Below, piece by piece: positions 30,394 through 38,156 of a stretch of 39,516 bases of DNA. Location of the stretch: assembly GCA_020053015.1 (NCBI GenBank), contig JAGVNY010000171.1, positions 1 to 39,516 on the forward strand. Direction: 5' to 3'. A program made the position numbers and the translations under genes. This DNA comes from Candidatus Zixiibacteriota bacterium. GTDB lineage: Bacteria > Zixibacteria > MSB-5A5 > JAABVY01 > JAHJOQ01. Under the pieces are notes generated by a model. That model was not told the origin of the DNA. It ran no database searches and was given only the letters and a program-made list of their open reading frames with translations. Positions within the stretch are counted from its first letter, which is position 1. Each line of letters begins with the position of its first letter.

Positions 30394-31086
30394 TTAGTCT
30401 TGTGAGTCTGGTGCGGGCTCCAGCACTCCATGCTCAACCATGAGCTGTTTTGCTTCCAATACCCGCTGGCTCTCCCCCGGGAATCTACTGAAGATGTCGT
30501 AGGCTTCTCGAGCCGCTTTGGCATCGCCTGCTGCTGCAAATGAGTTGATGGCAAGAAACAGGCAATCTTTAGAAAGGTGACTGGATGGGAATCTCTTGTA
30601 GACTTCGAAGAACTTCTCCCCTGCCTCTTTCATACTGCCCTTCGCTCGAAGGCAATGTGCGAGTCCTGCGGTCGCGTTTGCCGTCAGGAGATCATCGAAT
30701 GCATACTTGTCGAGATGCAGGCGATAGTATTTCTCCGCTTGGTCGTAATTCTCGAGCTGAAAGTAGGCATCCGCCAAGTACAGGCTTGCCAGCCTTGCGG
30801 CATCGGTGCCGCCGAAGTTGTCGACCACGGACTGGAAGTCCACGGCTGCGAGCTGGAAATTGCCTGCGCGGAACTCAACTGCGGCTCGTCCGAAAGCCTC
30901 CTGCGCTTCGCGTTCCTTTTTGCGGCCGCTCGATACGAGAAGCAATGCTACCACAACAACCACTACAACCGCTGCTATCACGCCAAACAGCCTTGTGGAG
31001 TTCTCAAGGAAATACTCCTGCGCTCTGAGCATGGAGGTTACGAACTTGTCCTGCTTGATATCCCGTTTCGTCAATTTCTGATTCAT
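30394..31086 (-). CDS. TPR-repeat membrane-anchored protein (YfgM-like architecture)
   Basis: N-terminal TM (LFGVIAAVVVVVVVALLLV) followed by TPR-like repeats. Confidence 0.8.
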   Translation of the reverse strand: MNQKLTKRDIKQDKFVTSMLRAQEYFLENSTRLFGVIAAVVVVVVVALLLVSSGRKKEREAQEAFGRAAVEFRAGNFQLAAVDFQSVVDNFGGTDAARLASLYLADAYFQLENYDQAEKYYRLHLDKYAFDDLLTANATAGLAHCLRAKGSMKEAGEKFFEVYKRFPSSHLSKDCLFLAINSFAAAGDAKAAREAYDIFSRFPGESQRVLEAKQLMVEHGVLEPAPDSQD

Positions 31087-31228
31087 CGCAATCCTCTAAT
31101 TCCCTCTTACTGAGGTTCCTGCAGCCGCGCCATCAATCTACTTCATGACGCCGCGGATTCCAGTCTGAGCCGACGCTGCATCCGGAGACTTCCAGTGTAG
31201 ACCATCTGAGCTCAACAACTTCTTCGGC

Positions 31229-32674
31229 TTAGAAGAAGCCTGTGAAGCTCACCGTTATACTCGTCTGCTTCTCGCTCCTGTCACCACCGAAGTAGTCGAT
31301 CGCATCGAAGCCGGTAACAGTCATCTTATGTGTGTAATGCTCAATGGCTGCGTCCAGCCATATCCTATCCCAGTGGATTCCTGCTCCGGCACTGAACGCC
31401 ATTGCGGTCGTAGTTCTATCGTTGTAGAGAGCCGGAACGAGTATATAGAAGAAGTCATCATTGTCCCTGACGTAGTATGCGGTCGAATTCTCAATCTCGT
31501 TCAAATAATGCCGGATGTAGCGGAAACCGCCGCGGAGAGGGATTATGCCTTTCGATGTCTGCAGCGTGTATTCGAAGCCAACCCGTCCTTCACCACCGTT
31601 TCTGAACGCCGCAGGAAAAGACGAGAAGTACTCTTCCTTCTCACCGGAACTCTTGATCAAACTGCTGTCGAGGTAATGGTACTCTGAGGTTCCGAAGCGT
31701 CTCCACTCGACATCAGCGGATATCAGAAGATTCGGAGTGACTTGATACGCGGCTCCGATCGCTACTGAGAGGGGGATATCGAGTTTCGTTGTCTGGTCCA
31801 CCACGTAGAAGTCAGCCTTAAGCTCCTTAATCACGTAAACATCGGTTTTGGTTTCCCAGGTTGTGTCGTTCTGTATTACTTCCCACGATTCCTTAAGCTG
31901 GAATGGCGTACGTACGACCAAGCCAAGCCGCAGGTCGGATATCTTGTACATTGCGCCGAAGGTCAGATCGAACCCGAAGAAGTCGGACTGACCCAGGGAC
32001 TCTGCTCTGAAAAGCCGTTTGCGAACGTCTGGTCTCTGTACGCCGACATCTCTCGACCAACGGGCTTCAACGGTCTCTATGAAGTCGGATGATCCGAGGT
32101 AGAGGTTAGCGGAGGACCCTATCGATAAATCTTCCCAAACATAAGTGCCGAATCCAAGGTTGACAACGTCAAGCCCACCCGTGCGTTCCACATGCAGATT
32201 CGATACCGCGAGCGAATCCCAAGTCAATTCGGTGATCGCAAGCCATTCAGGCAGATATGGGTTGAACATGTCCGCGAAGGCTATTTCATTAAGTCTTCTG
32301 TATGCTATGCTGAGCGAGAACTGATGACCTTTCAGCTTGAGAGGAGCAAGAAACGATGCGTAATTCACTCGCCAAATATTGTCTGATACGGCGAACTCGC
32401 CGCCGTCAAGCGTCGGATAAGTAAGTGCCGTTGAGACCCTTGGCTTTACGAATGCTCCGGAAAACGACACCTGGGGATCGAGCAATTGGATAAGACCTGC
32501 CGGATTCCATGTCACAGCCGATGCATCGTCGGCGATTGCAGTGAAGGCACCACCCATTGCGCGAGCGCGCACGCCGCCGCCTATCCAGTTCAAATCCACG
32601 CCTTTGTATGCTGCAGCCTGGCTCACCAACGAAGCAATGAGCAGCGTCGTCAAAACCAATATTCTAATCTTCAT
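31229..32674 (-). CDS. PorV/UPF0164-like outer-membrane protein
   Basis: Signal peptide MKIRILVLTTLLIASLVSQAAA; GVRARAMGGAFTAIADDASAVTWNPAGLIQL; beta-rich; ends in ...VSFTGFF. Confidence 0.85.
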   Translation of the reverse strand: MKIRILVLTTLLIASLVSQAAAYKGVDLNWIGGGVRARAMGGAFTAIADDASAVTWNPAGLIQLLDPQVSFSGAFVKPRVSTALTYPTLDGGEFAVSDNIWRVNYASFLAPLKLKGHQFSLSIAYRRLNEIAFADMFNPYLPEWLAITELTWDSLAVSNLHVERTGGLDVVNLGFGTYVWEDLSIGSSANLYLGSSDFIETVEARWSRDVGVQRPDVRKRLFRAESLGQSDFFGFDLTFGAMYKISDLRLGLVVRTPFQLKESWEVIQNDTTWETKTDVYVIKELKADFYVVDQTTKLDIPLSVAIGAAYQVTPNLLISADVEWRRFGTSEYHYLDSSLIKSSGEKEEYFSSFPAAFRNGGEGRVGFEYTLQTSKGIIPLRGGFRYIRHYLNEIENSTAYYVRDNDDFFYILVPALYNDRTTTAMAFSAGAGIHWDRIWLDAAIEHYTHKMTVTGFDAIDYFGGDRSEKQTSITVSFTGFF

Positions 32675-32718
32675 CAGGTATGTTCCTCCCGTCACATTCC
32701 TCAGCAAATTTCGCCCAA

Positions 32719-32746
32719 GATATAACAAACTGGAGTGGCCTGTCAA
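32719..32746 (-). promoter_or_regulatory. Sigma70-like promoter for the outer-membrane protein gene
   Basis: Minus strand TTGACA-16 nt-TATATC. Confidence 0.6.
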
Positions 32747-32828
32747 ACTGTTTTTCGACTTTCAGTTGGGCGTAACAGACCACCCAATTGCTTATGACGG
32801 ATGACAAGCCCTTACGTTGAACTGAAAA

Positions 32829-32902
32829 TACCCCCGGGGTGACTCGAACACCCGACTCGCGGTTTAGGAAACCGCTGCTCTATCCACCTGAGCTACGGGG
32901 GC
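32829..32902 (-). tRNA. tRNA-Arg (anticodon CCT)
   Basis: GCCCCCGTAGCTCAGGTGGATAGAGCAGCGGTTTCCTAAACCGCGAGTCGGGTGTTCGAGTCACCCCGGGGGTA; cloverleaf folds; CCA not encoded. Confidence 0.95.
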
Positions 32903-33061
32903 AAGCGGTCAGCATGTTATATCATCTGCCAGGCAGAGTCAACAGAATTGTGGATTTAGGCGAAGTCGGAAGATTGCGCAAGCCGAACCCTGGCGAGGCA
33001 GCCTGCTGAACGGGAACTGACACTGAAGTCGTCTTCGGTGGCGGACCTTACCCTATGCGGA

Positions 33062-33322
33062 TCACTTGTATCTCACCGAGAACTTGTCGTAGCTGTTCTT
33101 ATACTTCTTCCATTCGATCTGGAAGGTGGCGACATTGGCCCACTTCGGGCCCTTCTTGATCGCCATCAGGAAACCGGAAACATCGTCCTTGGCGCCTTCG
33201 ATCTCGATTTCAACGTCGCCCGTGTCCAGGTTTCGCACATATCCGGTGATCGGAAAATCTTGAGCAGTGGACGTCGCAAAATAGCGAAATCCCACTCCCT
33301 GCACCATGCCCGAAATCAGCAC
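33062..33322 (-). CDS. Acylphosphatase
   Basis: MLISGMVQGVGFRYFATSTAQDFPITGYVRNLDTGDVEIEIEGAKDDVSGF. Confidence 0.95.
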   Translation of the reverse strand: MLISGMVQGVGFRYFATSTAQDFPITGYVRNLDTGDVEIEIEGAKDDVSGFLMAIKKGPKWANVATFQIEWKKYKNSYDKFSVRYK

Positions 33323-33807
33323 TCTTGCGCAGGTGAAATCGTCTTTGCTGTCTTCTGTTGAGCTAATCTCACTGCCTCCTGAGGGGTTTTTGCGGTGATG
33401 GTTGCGGGGATATTCCAGCCTCCCAAGTCTATTACAGGTTTGCCTGACTTCAGCGCAAGAGCGATCTCGGACATCGTGCCATACTCACCTGCGAGAGCGA
33501 TCAATGCGTCACTCGTGTTCACCACGATCACATTGCGCGCTTCTCCGAATCCGGTCGGAATCGCGTGATCGATGAACTGGTTTGCATCTGATCTCACTCT
33601 GCCCGGAAGAATCCCGATGGTCGCCCCTCCTGCCGATTTGGCGCCCCGAGATGCTGACTCCATCACTCCCCCAAGTCCCCCGCAGACAAGAACAGCGTCC
33701 GACTCCGCGATCAATCTGCCAACCTCGAACGCCAGCGTCCTGACCTCAGGCGTGCAATTACCCGCCCCTATCACGCCTATGTACGACTTACAAATCTTGT
33801 CAGGCAT
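33316..33807 (-). CDS. TIGR00725/LOG-like Rossmann family protein
   Basis: IGVIGAGNCTPEVRTLAFEVGRLIAESDAVLVCGGLGGVMESASRGAKSAGGATIGILPG. Confidence 0.92.
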   Translation of the reverse strand: MPDKICKSYIGVIGAGNCTPEVRTLAFEVGRLIAESDAVLVCGGLGGVMESASRGAKSAGGATIGILPGRVRSDANQFIDHAIPTGFGEARNVIVVNTSDALIALAGEYGTMSEIALALKSGKPVIDLGGWNIPATITAKTPQEAVRLAQQKTAKTISPAQEC

Positions 33808-33840
33808 AGCACATTCTGTGGATATTCTGCCCTGACAGTA

Positions 33841-33914
33841 TCGGGGCGACTGGACTTGAACCAGCGACCCCTTAGTCCCGAACCAAGTGCTCTACCAAAC
33901 TGAGCTACGCCCCG
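33841..33914 (-). tRNA. tRNA-Pro (anticodon CGG)
   Basis: CGGGGCGTAGCTCAGTTTGGTAGAGCACTTGGTTCGGGACTAAGGGGTCGCTGGTTCAAGTCCAGTCGCCCCGA; CCA not encoded. Confidence 0.95.
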
Positions 33915-34050
33915 ATACTGCCGGGCTTCTGACGATGTTATCGACTTTTGGCGATTTGTCAATAGGAAAGTGGGAGCGCACACACGCGCAGGACCGAAGG
34001 CGGGATCCGAGCCGCTCCTCGGCGGACGGGAAGTTCCAATCAGTCGGTGA

Positions 34051-34150
34051 GTAGGTCGGCCTCTGGAGCCACGCGGCGCGTGGCGTAGAAGGCCAACAAG
34101 TCAGTGTCGGGTTTCTTCTTGCGCTCCGCGCAATCCAGAACCCGACCTAC
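34051..34150 (+). repeat. 100-nt GTAG...CTAC composite repeat, copy 1
   Basis: Two nested hairpins (GCCACGC/GCGTGGC; GTCGGGTTTC[TTGCGC/GCGCAA]GAACCCGAC); inverted copy at 36721-36820. Confidence 0.9.
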
Positions 34151-34237
34151 TCGAATCAAGCATCTCACAACCTTTGGAACAACCTCAGAACTCTCACCGG
34201 CGTAGGACAAAAACGAATGTTTTGCAGTTCTATCCGG

Positions 34238-34576
34238 CTAAGGCTTCAGATTCTTTCTGATCTCTTTCAGCAAGTCTCTCAGATAAGATTTCTCGGCCTG
34301 TACTGTCATGATGCCGAATTGCTCGCTTTTCTCAATTGCTGCAATGACGTCGTTACGCGACATCGGTGGACCGGAAATCGCCCGAACCGTGTAGTCGGGA
34401 CCCTTTCGGTGGCGCTCTGCGATTAGCTTCTTGAGATCATCTTCACTAAGTGTATCAATGTCGACAATCCTCTCCTCTCCGGACACGATCTCGTCGTAGA
34501 GAATGAACTTCTCGCGAGTTGGGTCATAGCACAGCGGTTTCTTGCGATTGGCTTCATCTATCTTGGGCATCGGCAT
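34238..34576 (-). CDS. Small protein homologous to the N-terminal domain of the adjacent caspase-like protein
   Basis: 112 aa; AGGAGG RBS; ungapped alignment over ~93 aa with the 34766-35893 product. Confidence 0.85.
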   Translation of the reverse strand: MPMPKIDEANRKKPLCYDPTREKFILYDEIVSGEERIVDIDTLSEDDLKKLIAERHRKGPDYTVRAISGPPMSRNDVIAAIEKSEQFGIMTVQAEKSYLRDLLKEIRKNLKP

Positions 34577-34686
34577 ATGAGTTCAACCTCCTGTTACCGC
34601 ACACATTACTTCGCGAGTTGCCGAGCGGCTGTGATTCATCAGATTATACACACTCGCTCCCCTGTTCAGCAAGATCTGAGTTTGCG

Positions 34687-34720
34687 TCCGGGCTGCCTGA
34701 CCAGCGTCCGACAGCCCGGA
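34687..34720. repeat. Inverted repeat between caspase-like gene and small-protein gene
   Basis: TCCGGGCTG ... CAGCCCGGA (9-bp arms); possible attenuator/terminator. Confidence 0.5.
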
Positions 34721-34765
34721 GAGAGCAGCATCAGACGAGCTCAATGTGCTGAATCAGTCTCGATA

Positions 34766-35893
34766 CTAATCCTCAAGCACGCCTGCTAATGCCAGAGCAT
34801 CCTCGCGTTCGAGCGCCGTCATCGGGAAACAGACCTTTACATAGCGATACGGAACGATCTTTGCTGAAGGATTGCCCAACAGCTTCAGGTGGTCTCTGTC
34901 CCATGTTAAGTACGTTGCGGCGACAGTGTTAGGCACCTGTGCGATAGCGGCATTGAACGCCTTAACGGTGGCTTCGTATGCCTGCTTTGCCGTAGCACCG
35001 TTGGCCATCATCACGTCGTAAGTGCTATCGGACTTTGCGAAGAGCAGGAACTCGTTGACCGGTGTCGACGAGTTATCCCACATCAGAATGAAATTCTCGG
35101 TATAGCCTGCATACGAGTTGGCGCCCTTCGAGACCGTGTCGGGTCCGAGCTTGCTTGCGGTCTGGCAGCTCAGGAAGTGAATCGATTTTGGTTTCACTTC
35201 TGCCGGATCGTAGTGTCCGACTTCCAATATGTGGTTGCCGGCGTGTCCCGTATACACTGAGTAGTTGCCGTGTCCGATGCCGCTGATGTAGACGGTCAGG
35301 CCGTTCTTCGCCTGAGGCACGAAATTCTGCCGGATGTCATCAGTGCCAGTCAAGGCAACTTTGGAAAATCCCCGAGCCACGAATACAGGATGAACGTTCT
35401 TGATCCTGTAGTTGGCGAATGGCGTCGTTACCCCGTCCGTTGTGTTCTCGCAGAAGAGCACACGAGTGCGGAGGCGCAACTTAATGCACTTCTTTACCGG
35501 CTTCCACGGTGGTATGCGAGGCACCGTCGGTTTCGGCACTGTTGGCCAAGCCGGGAGCGCCCCTCCGCCGAGAGATGCCATCAGCTCATTGCAGTACTGC
35601 ATTTCCGCTCGCAATGCCTTCTGCCCGAACTCGGTGCGCTCCTCGATCTGCTCCATCACTTCGCTCTTCGTCAGCACACCTACTCCGATGACTCCGAGCT
35701 TGAATTCAGGCTCGAGCGCGTATCGCTCCAGTGCCAGCTTGATCTGGGTATCCTCGTCGAGTGTGAACAGCGAGCCCAGACTTAGGCTCGGCTGCGCAGC
35801 AACATCGCGCGCGGTCAGGAACTGGCCGGTAGGTGAAACCGTCAGAGGTTTCTTTGCGGCGTATTCCTTGAATTGCAGGTTCCCGATCTTCAT
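34766..35893 (-). CDS. Caspase-like (clan CD / C25-CHAT-like) putative cysteine protease with N-terminal adaptor-type domain
   Basis: Candidate His in VYISGIGHGN and Cys in SIHFLSCQTASKLG; downstream GANSYAGYTENFIL...; start at MKIGNLQF behind AGGAGG. Confidence 0.65.
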   Translation of the reverse strand: MKIGNLQFKEYAAKKPLTVSPTGQFLTARDVAAQPSLSLGSLFTLDEDTQIKLALERYALEPEFKLGVIGVGVLTKSEVMEQIEERTEFGQKALRAEMQYCNELMASLGGGALPAWPTVPKPTVPRIPPWKPVKKCIKLRLRTRVLFCENTTDGVTTPFANYRIKNVHPVFVARGFSKVALTGTDDIRQNFVPQAKNGLTVYISGIGHGNYSVYTGHAGNHILEVGHYDPAEVKPKSIHFLSCQTASKLGPDTVSKGANSYAGYTENFILMWDNSSTPVNEFLLFAKSDSTYDVMMANGATAKQAYEATVKAFNAAIAQVPNTVAATYLTWDRDHLKLLGNPSAKIVPYRYVKVCFPMTALEREDALALAGVLED

Positions 35894-36720
35894 GATCGAC
35901 CTCCTGTAACCCCATTTACCTAACCACATGCATCGTGCTGCCGCTCCGGCTTGGGGTTATTCACCGGAGAGGTTGAGCACGTGCGCCTTGCGCCCAACCA
36001 GCACCGCCCTCAAACACGCTCATCGCCTTGCGTTCGATTTCCTGAACCCGACTTCGCGGTGCCGGGCTGCGGCACGTTGAAGACTGTGATCAAGATTCGA
36101 TTCTGGCTGCCAAAGCCCTTCTTTGACAACCAAACCTACACGAAAGTCAATCGACTATCGGACCGGTTGAACAGCTACTGCGATGCGTCACTGTACGAGA
36201 ACAGCCTCGCTAATACGGATGCAATAACTGGTGCAAAATCGAGTTGCAGTACCGTGATGAAAAACCCAACGTGAACAAAATAGCACTATTTAGGTATGGT
36301 TGTCAACCTAAAGATTGAATGGCCCGGACGTTTTTTTGAAGGTATGGGAGGGCCGAGTATGAGGACGGCACGACAGCCACATGATGACTTGAACGATTCC
36401 GAATTTGCCCTAACACTTGCTTCTGGTAAACTGGGGGATGAAGGGACCGATGTGAAAGCCGCTCAGCTCGAGCAATGCCCTTCTCTGCAAATGCGCTGTT
36501 AATCCTCTCTTCTCCGATGTCCTTGTCAGCGTACGACGCAGCCGTGCATTGGCGGAGGATCACCACCAAACATGACATTTATCAGATAGACTATGTCGTC
36601 AATGTCGATGTGACAAAGGAATGGTTTCGTCTGCGGACCGGACTGCCGAGGCAAATCGGCAGGTCATGTGGCGTCGAGAATACCGAGGTTGTCCCACAAG
36701 TAGCGAAATGCTTGATTGGA

Positions 36721-36820
36721 GTAGGTCGGGTTCCGGATTGCGCTATGCGCAAGAAGAAACCCGACACCGACTTGTTGGCCTTCTGCGTCACGCGAAGCGT
36801 GACTCTGGAGGCCGACCTAC
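36721..36820 (-). repeat. 100-nt GTAG...CTAC composite repeat, copy 2 (inverted)
   Basis: Reverse complement matches 34051-34150 at about 88/100 positions by manual alignment. Confidence 0.9.
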
Positions 36821-36827
36821 TCAGTGA

Positions 36828-36929
36828 CCCGCAACCACTTGAAAGGGCGCCGGGTCACACTCCCCGCTTTGGCGGGGAGCAAGACCCGTCGCAATTTTTC
36901 GGGCGGTTCTGGGTTTTTCAACAAGCCCC
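36828..36929 (+). repeat. Second structured repeat family, copy 1
   Basis: CCGCAACCACTTG...GGGTC ACA CTCCCCGC TTTG GCGGGGAG CAA GACCC GTCGCAATTTTTCGGGCGGTTCTGGGT...CAACAAGCCCC. Confidence 0.85.
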
Positions 36930-36979
36930 CTTGTTCCGGGTTTATGGCTTTGCTCTGCTCATTGGTGCCGCGAACTATT

Positions 36980-37750
36980 CTAAACTTTGATCTTCGTTCC
37001 TGCGAACTTGCGGAATGTGGCGTGTGAGGTCATGTCGATCGCGAGAGGTGTGATAGAGATGAAACCTGCATTAACAGCGGAGAAATCTGAGCCTTCGATT
37101 TCCGTCCATTCCGGTTCACCGCCGATCCAGTAGTACTTGCGTCCGCGCGGGTCCTGCTTCTCCACTATGATGTCGTTGTAAACCCGTTTGCCGAGTTTTG
37201 TAATGAGCGCCCCTCTATAGGCCTTCTTGCCAAGATACGGGATGTTGATGTTTAGGAGCATGGATTCAGGAAAAGGCCAGTCTCCAAAATGCCGCACGAT
37301 CTTCCGGACAGCACGTGCAGCGGGTGCATAATCGGCCGACTCCCAGTCCGCAAGCGATACCGCTATCGACGGTATCTGCAGGATCGAACCCTCAATCGCA
37401 GCGGCCACTGTGCCTGAGTATGTGACGTCATCCCCCATATTCGGGCCATGATTGATGCCGGAAATCAGATAGTCGGGTCGTCGGCTTCTCAGCAGAGCGT
37501 GCACTGCAATCATAACACAGTCTGTCGGTGTTCCGTCGACGGAGTAGCAGTCATCGCGGTGCTTGTTTATGCGCAACGGGCGCTGAAGTGTGAGCGAATG
37601 ACTCGAGGCTGACTGCTCGGTCTCAGGTGCGACGATAACAGTATCGCCGAGCTTTCGAATCTCCCGTTCGAGGGCAGCAAGACCGGGCGCGAAATACCCG
37701 TCGTCATTTGTAAGCAAGAACAGTGGTTTTGTTGTGGTTCGCTTCATCAT
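36980..37750 (-). CDS. surE: 5'-nucleotidase SurE
   Basis: PLFLLTNDDGYFAPGLAALEREI...VVAPETEQSASSHSLTLQRPLR...SVDGTPTDCVMIAV...SGINHGPNMGDDVTYSGTVAAAIEG. Confidence 0.97.
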   Translation of the reverse strand: MMKRTTTKPLFLLTNDDGYFAPGLAALEREIRKLGDTVIVAPETEQSASSHSLTLQRPLRINKHRDDCYSVDGTPTDCVMIAVHALLRSRRPDYLISGINHGPNMGDDVTYSGTVAAAIEGSILQIPSIAVSLADWESADYAPAARAVRKIVRHFGDWPFPESMLLNINIPYLGKKAYRGALITKLGKRVYNDIIVEKQDPRGRKYYWIGGEPEWTEIEGSDFSAVNAGFISITPLAIDMTSHATFRKFAGTKIKV

Positions 37751-37763
37751 CTCACTTGCGTTT

Positions 37764-37823
37764 GTCGAAACCACAAGGGCTTCGACCTACGACTCTGCCG
37801 AAACCGCAGGGGTTTCGACCAAC
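37764..37823 (-). repeat. Two tandem GTAG-type hairpins
   Basis: GTCGAAACC ACAAG GGCTTCGAC CTAC (37764-37790) and GCCGAAACC GCAGG GGTTTCGAC CAAC (37797-37823). Confidence 0.8.
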
Positions 37824-37870
37824 GATTTCTCACAAGGGTCGCGACTCACAGCACTTGTCATTCCCGCGAA

Positions 37871-37974
37871 GGGGCTTGTTGAGAGACCTAGGACCGCCCG
37901 AAAAGTTGCGACGGGTCTTCTTGCTCCCCGGCGGAGCGGGGAGTGTGACCCGGCGCTCTCGCAAGTGGTTGCGG
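37871..37974 (-). repeat. Second structured repeat family, copy 2 (inverted)
   Basis: Reverse complement CCCGCAACCACTTGCGAGAGCGCCGGGTCACACTCCCCGCTCCGCCGGGGAGCAAGAAGACCCGTCGCAACTTTTCGGGCGGTCCTAGGTCTCTCAACAAGCCCC. Confidence 0.85.
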
Positions 37975-38017
37975 GCAGGTCACAACCACGACTTCGTCGT
38001 GGTCAAGACCTGCCCGC
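37971..38017. repeat. Nested hairpin related to second repeat family
   Basis: GCGGGCAGGTC ACA ACCACGA CTTCG TCGTGGT CAA GACCTGCCCGC. Confidence 0.85.
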
Positions 38018-38097
38018 AACATCCTGTCGCTCTCACGGGCAATAAAGCATCCAATTACACTTTCTCAACACTCCCGAAGGCGGGAATCCAGGTTCGT

Positions 38098-38120
38098 GTC
38101 GAAACCGAAATGGTTTCGAC
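38098..38120 (-). repeat. GTCGAAACC/GGTTTCGAC hairpin, degenerate GTAG flank
   Basis: GTCGAAACC GAAAT GGTTTCGAC CCAA. Confidence 0.75.
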
Positions 38121-38156
38121 CCAAGATTATATCACAAATCAAACTCAAACGCAAGC

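Noticed and set aside
34238-34576. RiPP precursor peptide (leader-type domain) interpretation
   Set aside because: No modification enzyme or transporter nearby and no leader family recognised; kept only as part of the protease-pair finding.
36303-36578. 91-aa minus ORF between the caspase-like gene and surE
   Set aside because: No clear RBS and no recognisable domain; the region looks noncoding or decayed.
36475-36990. 171-aa + strand ORF upstream of surE
   Set aside because: Runs across the 100-nt and second-family repeats, so its sequence is explained by repeat DNA; no RBS or domain support.
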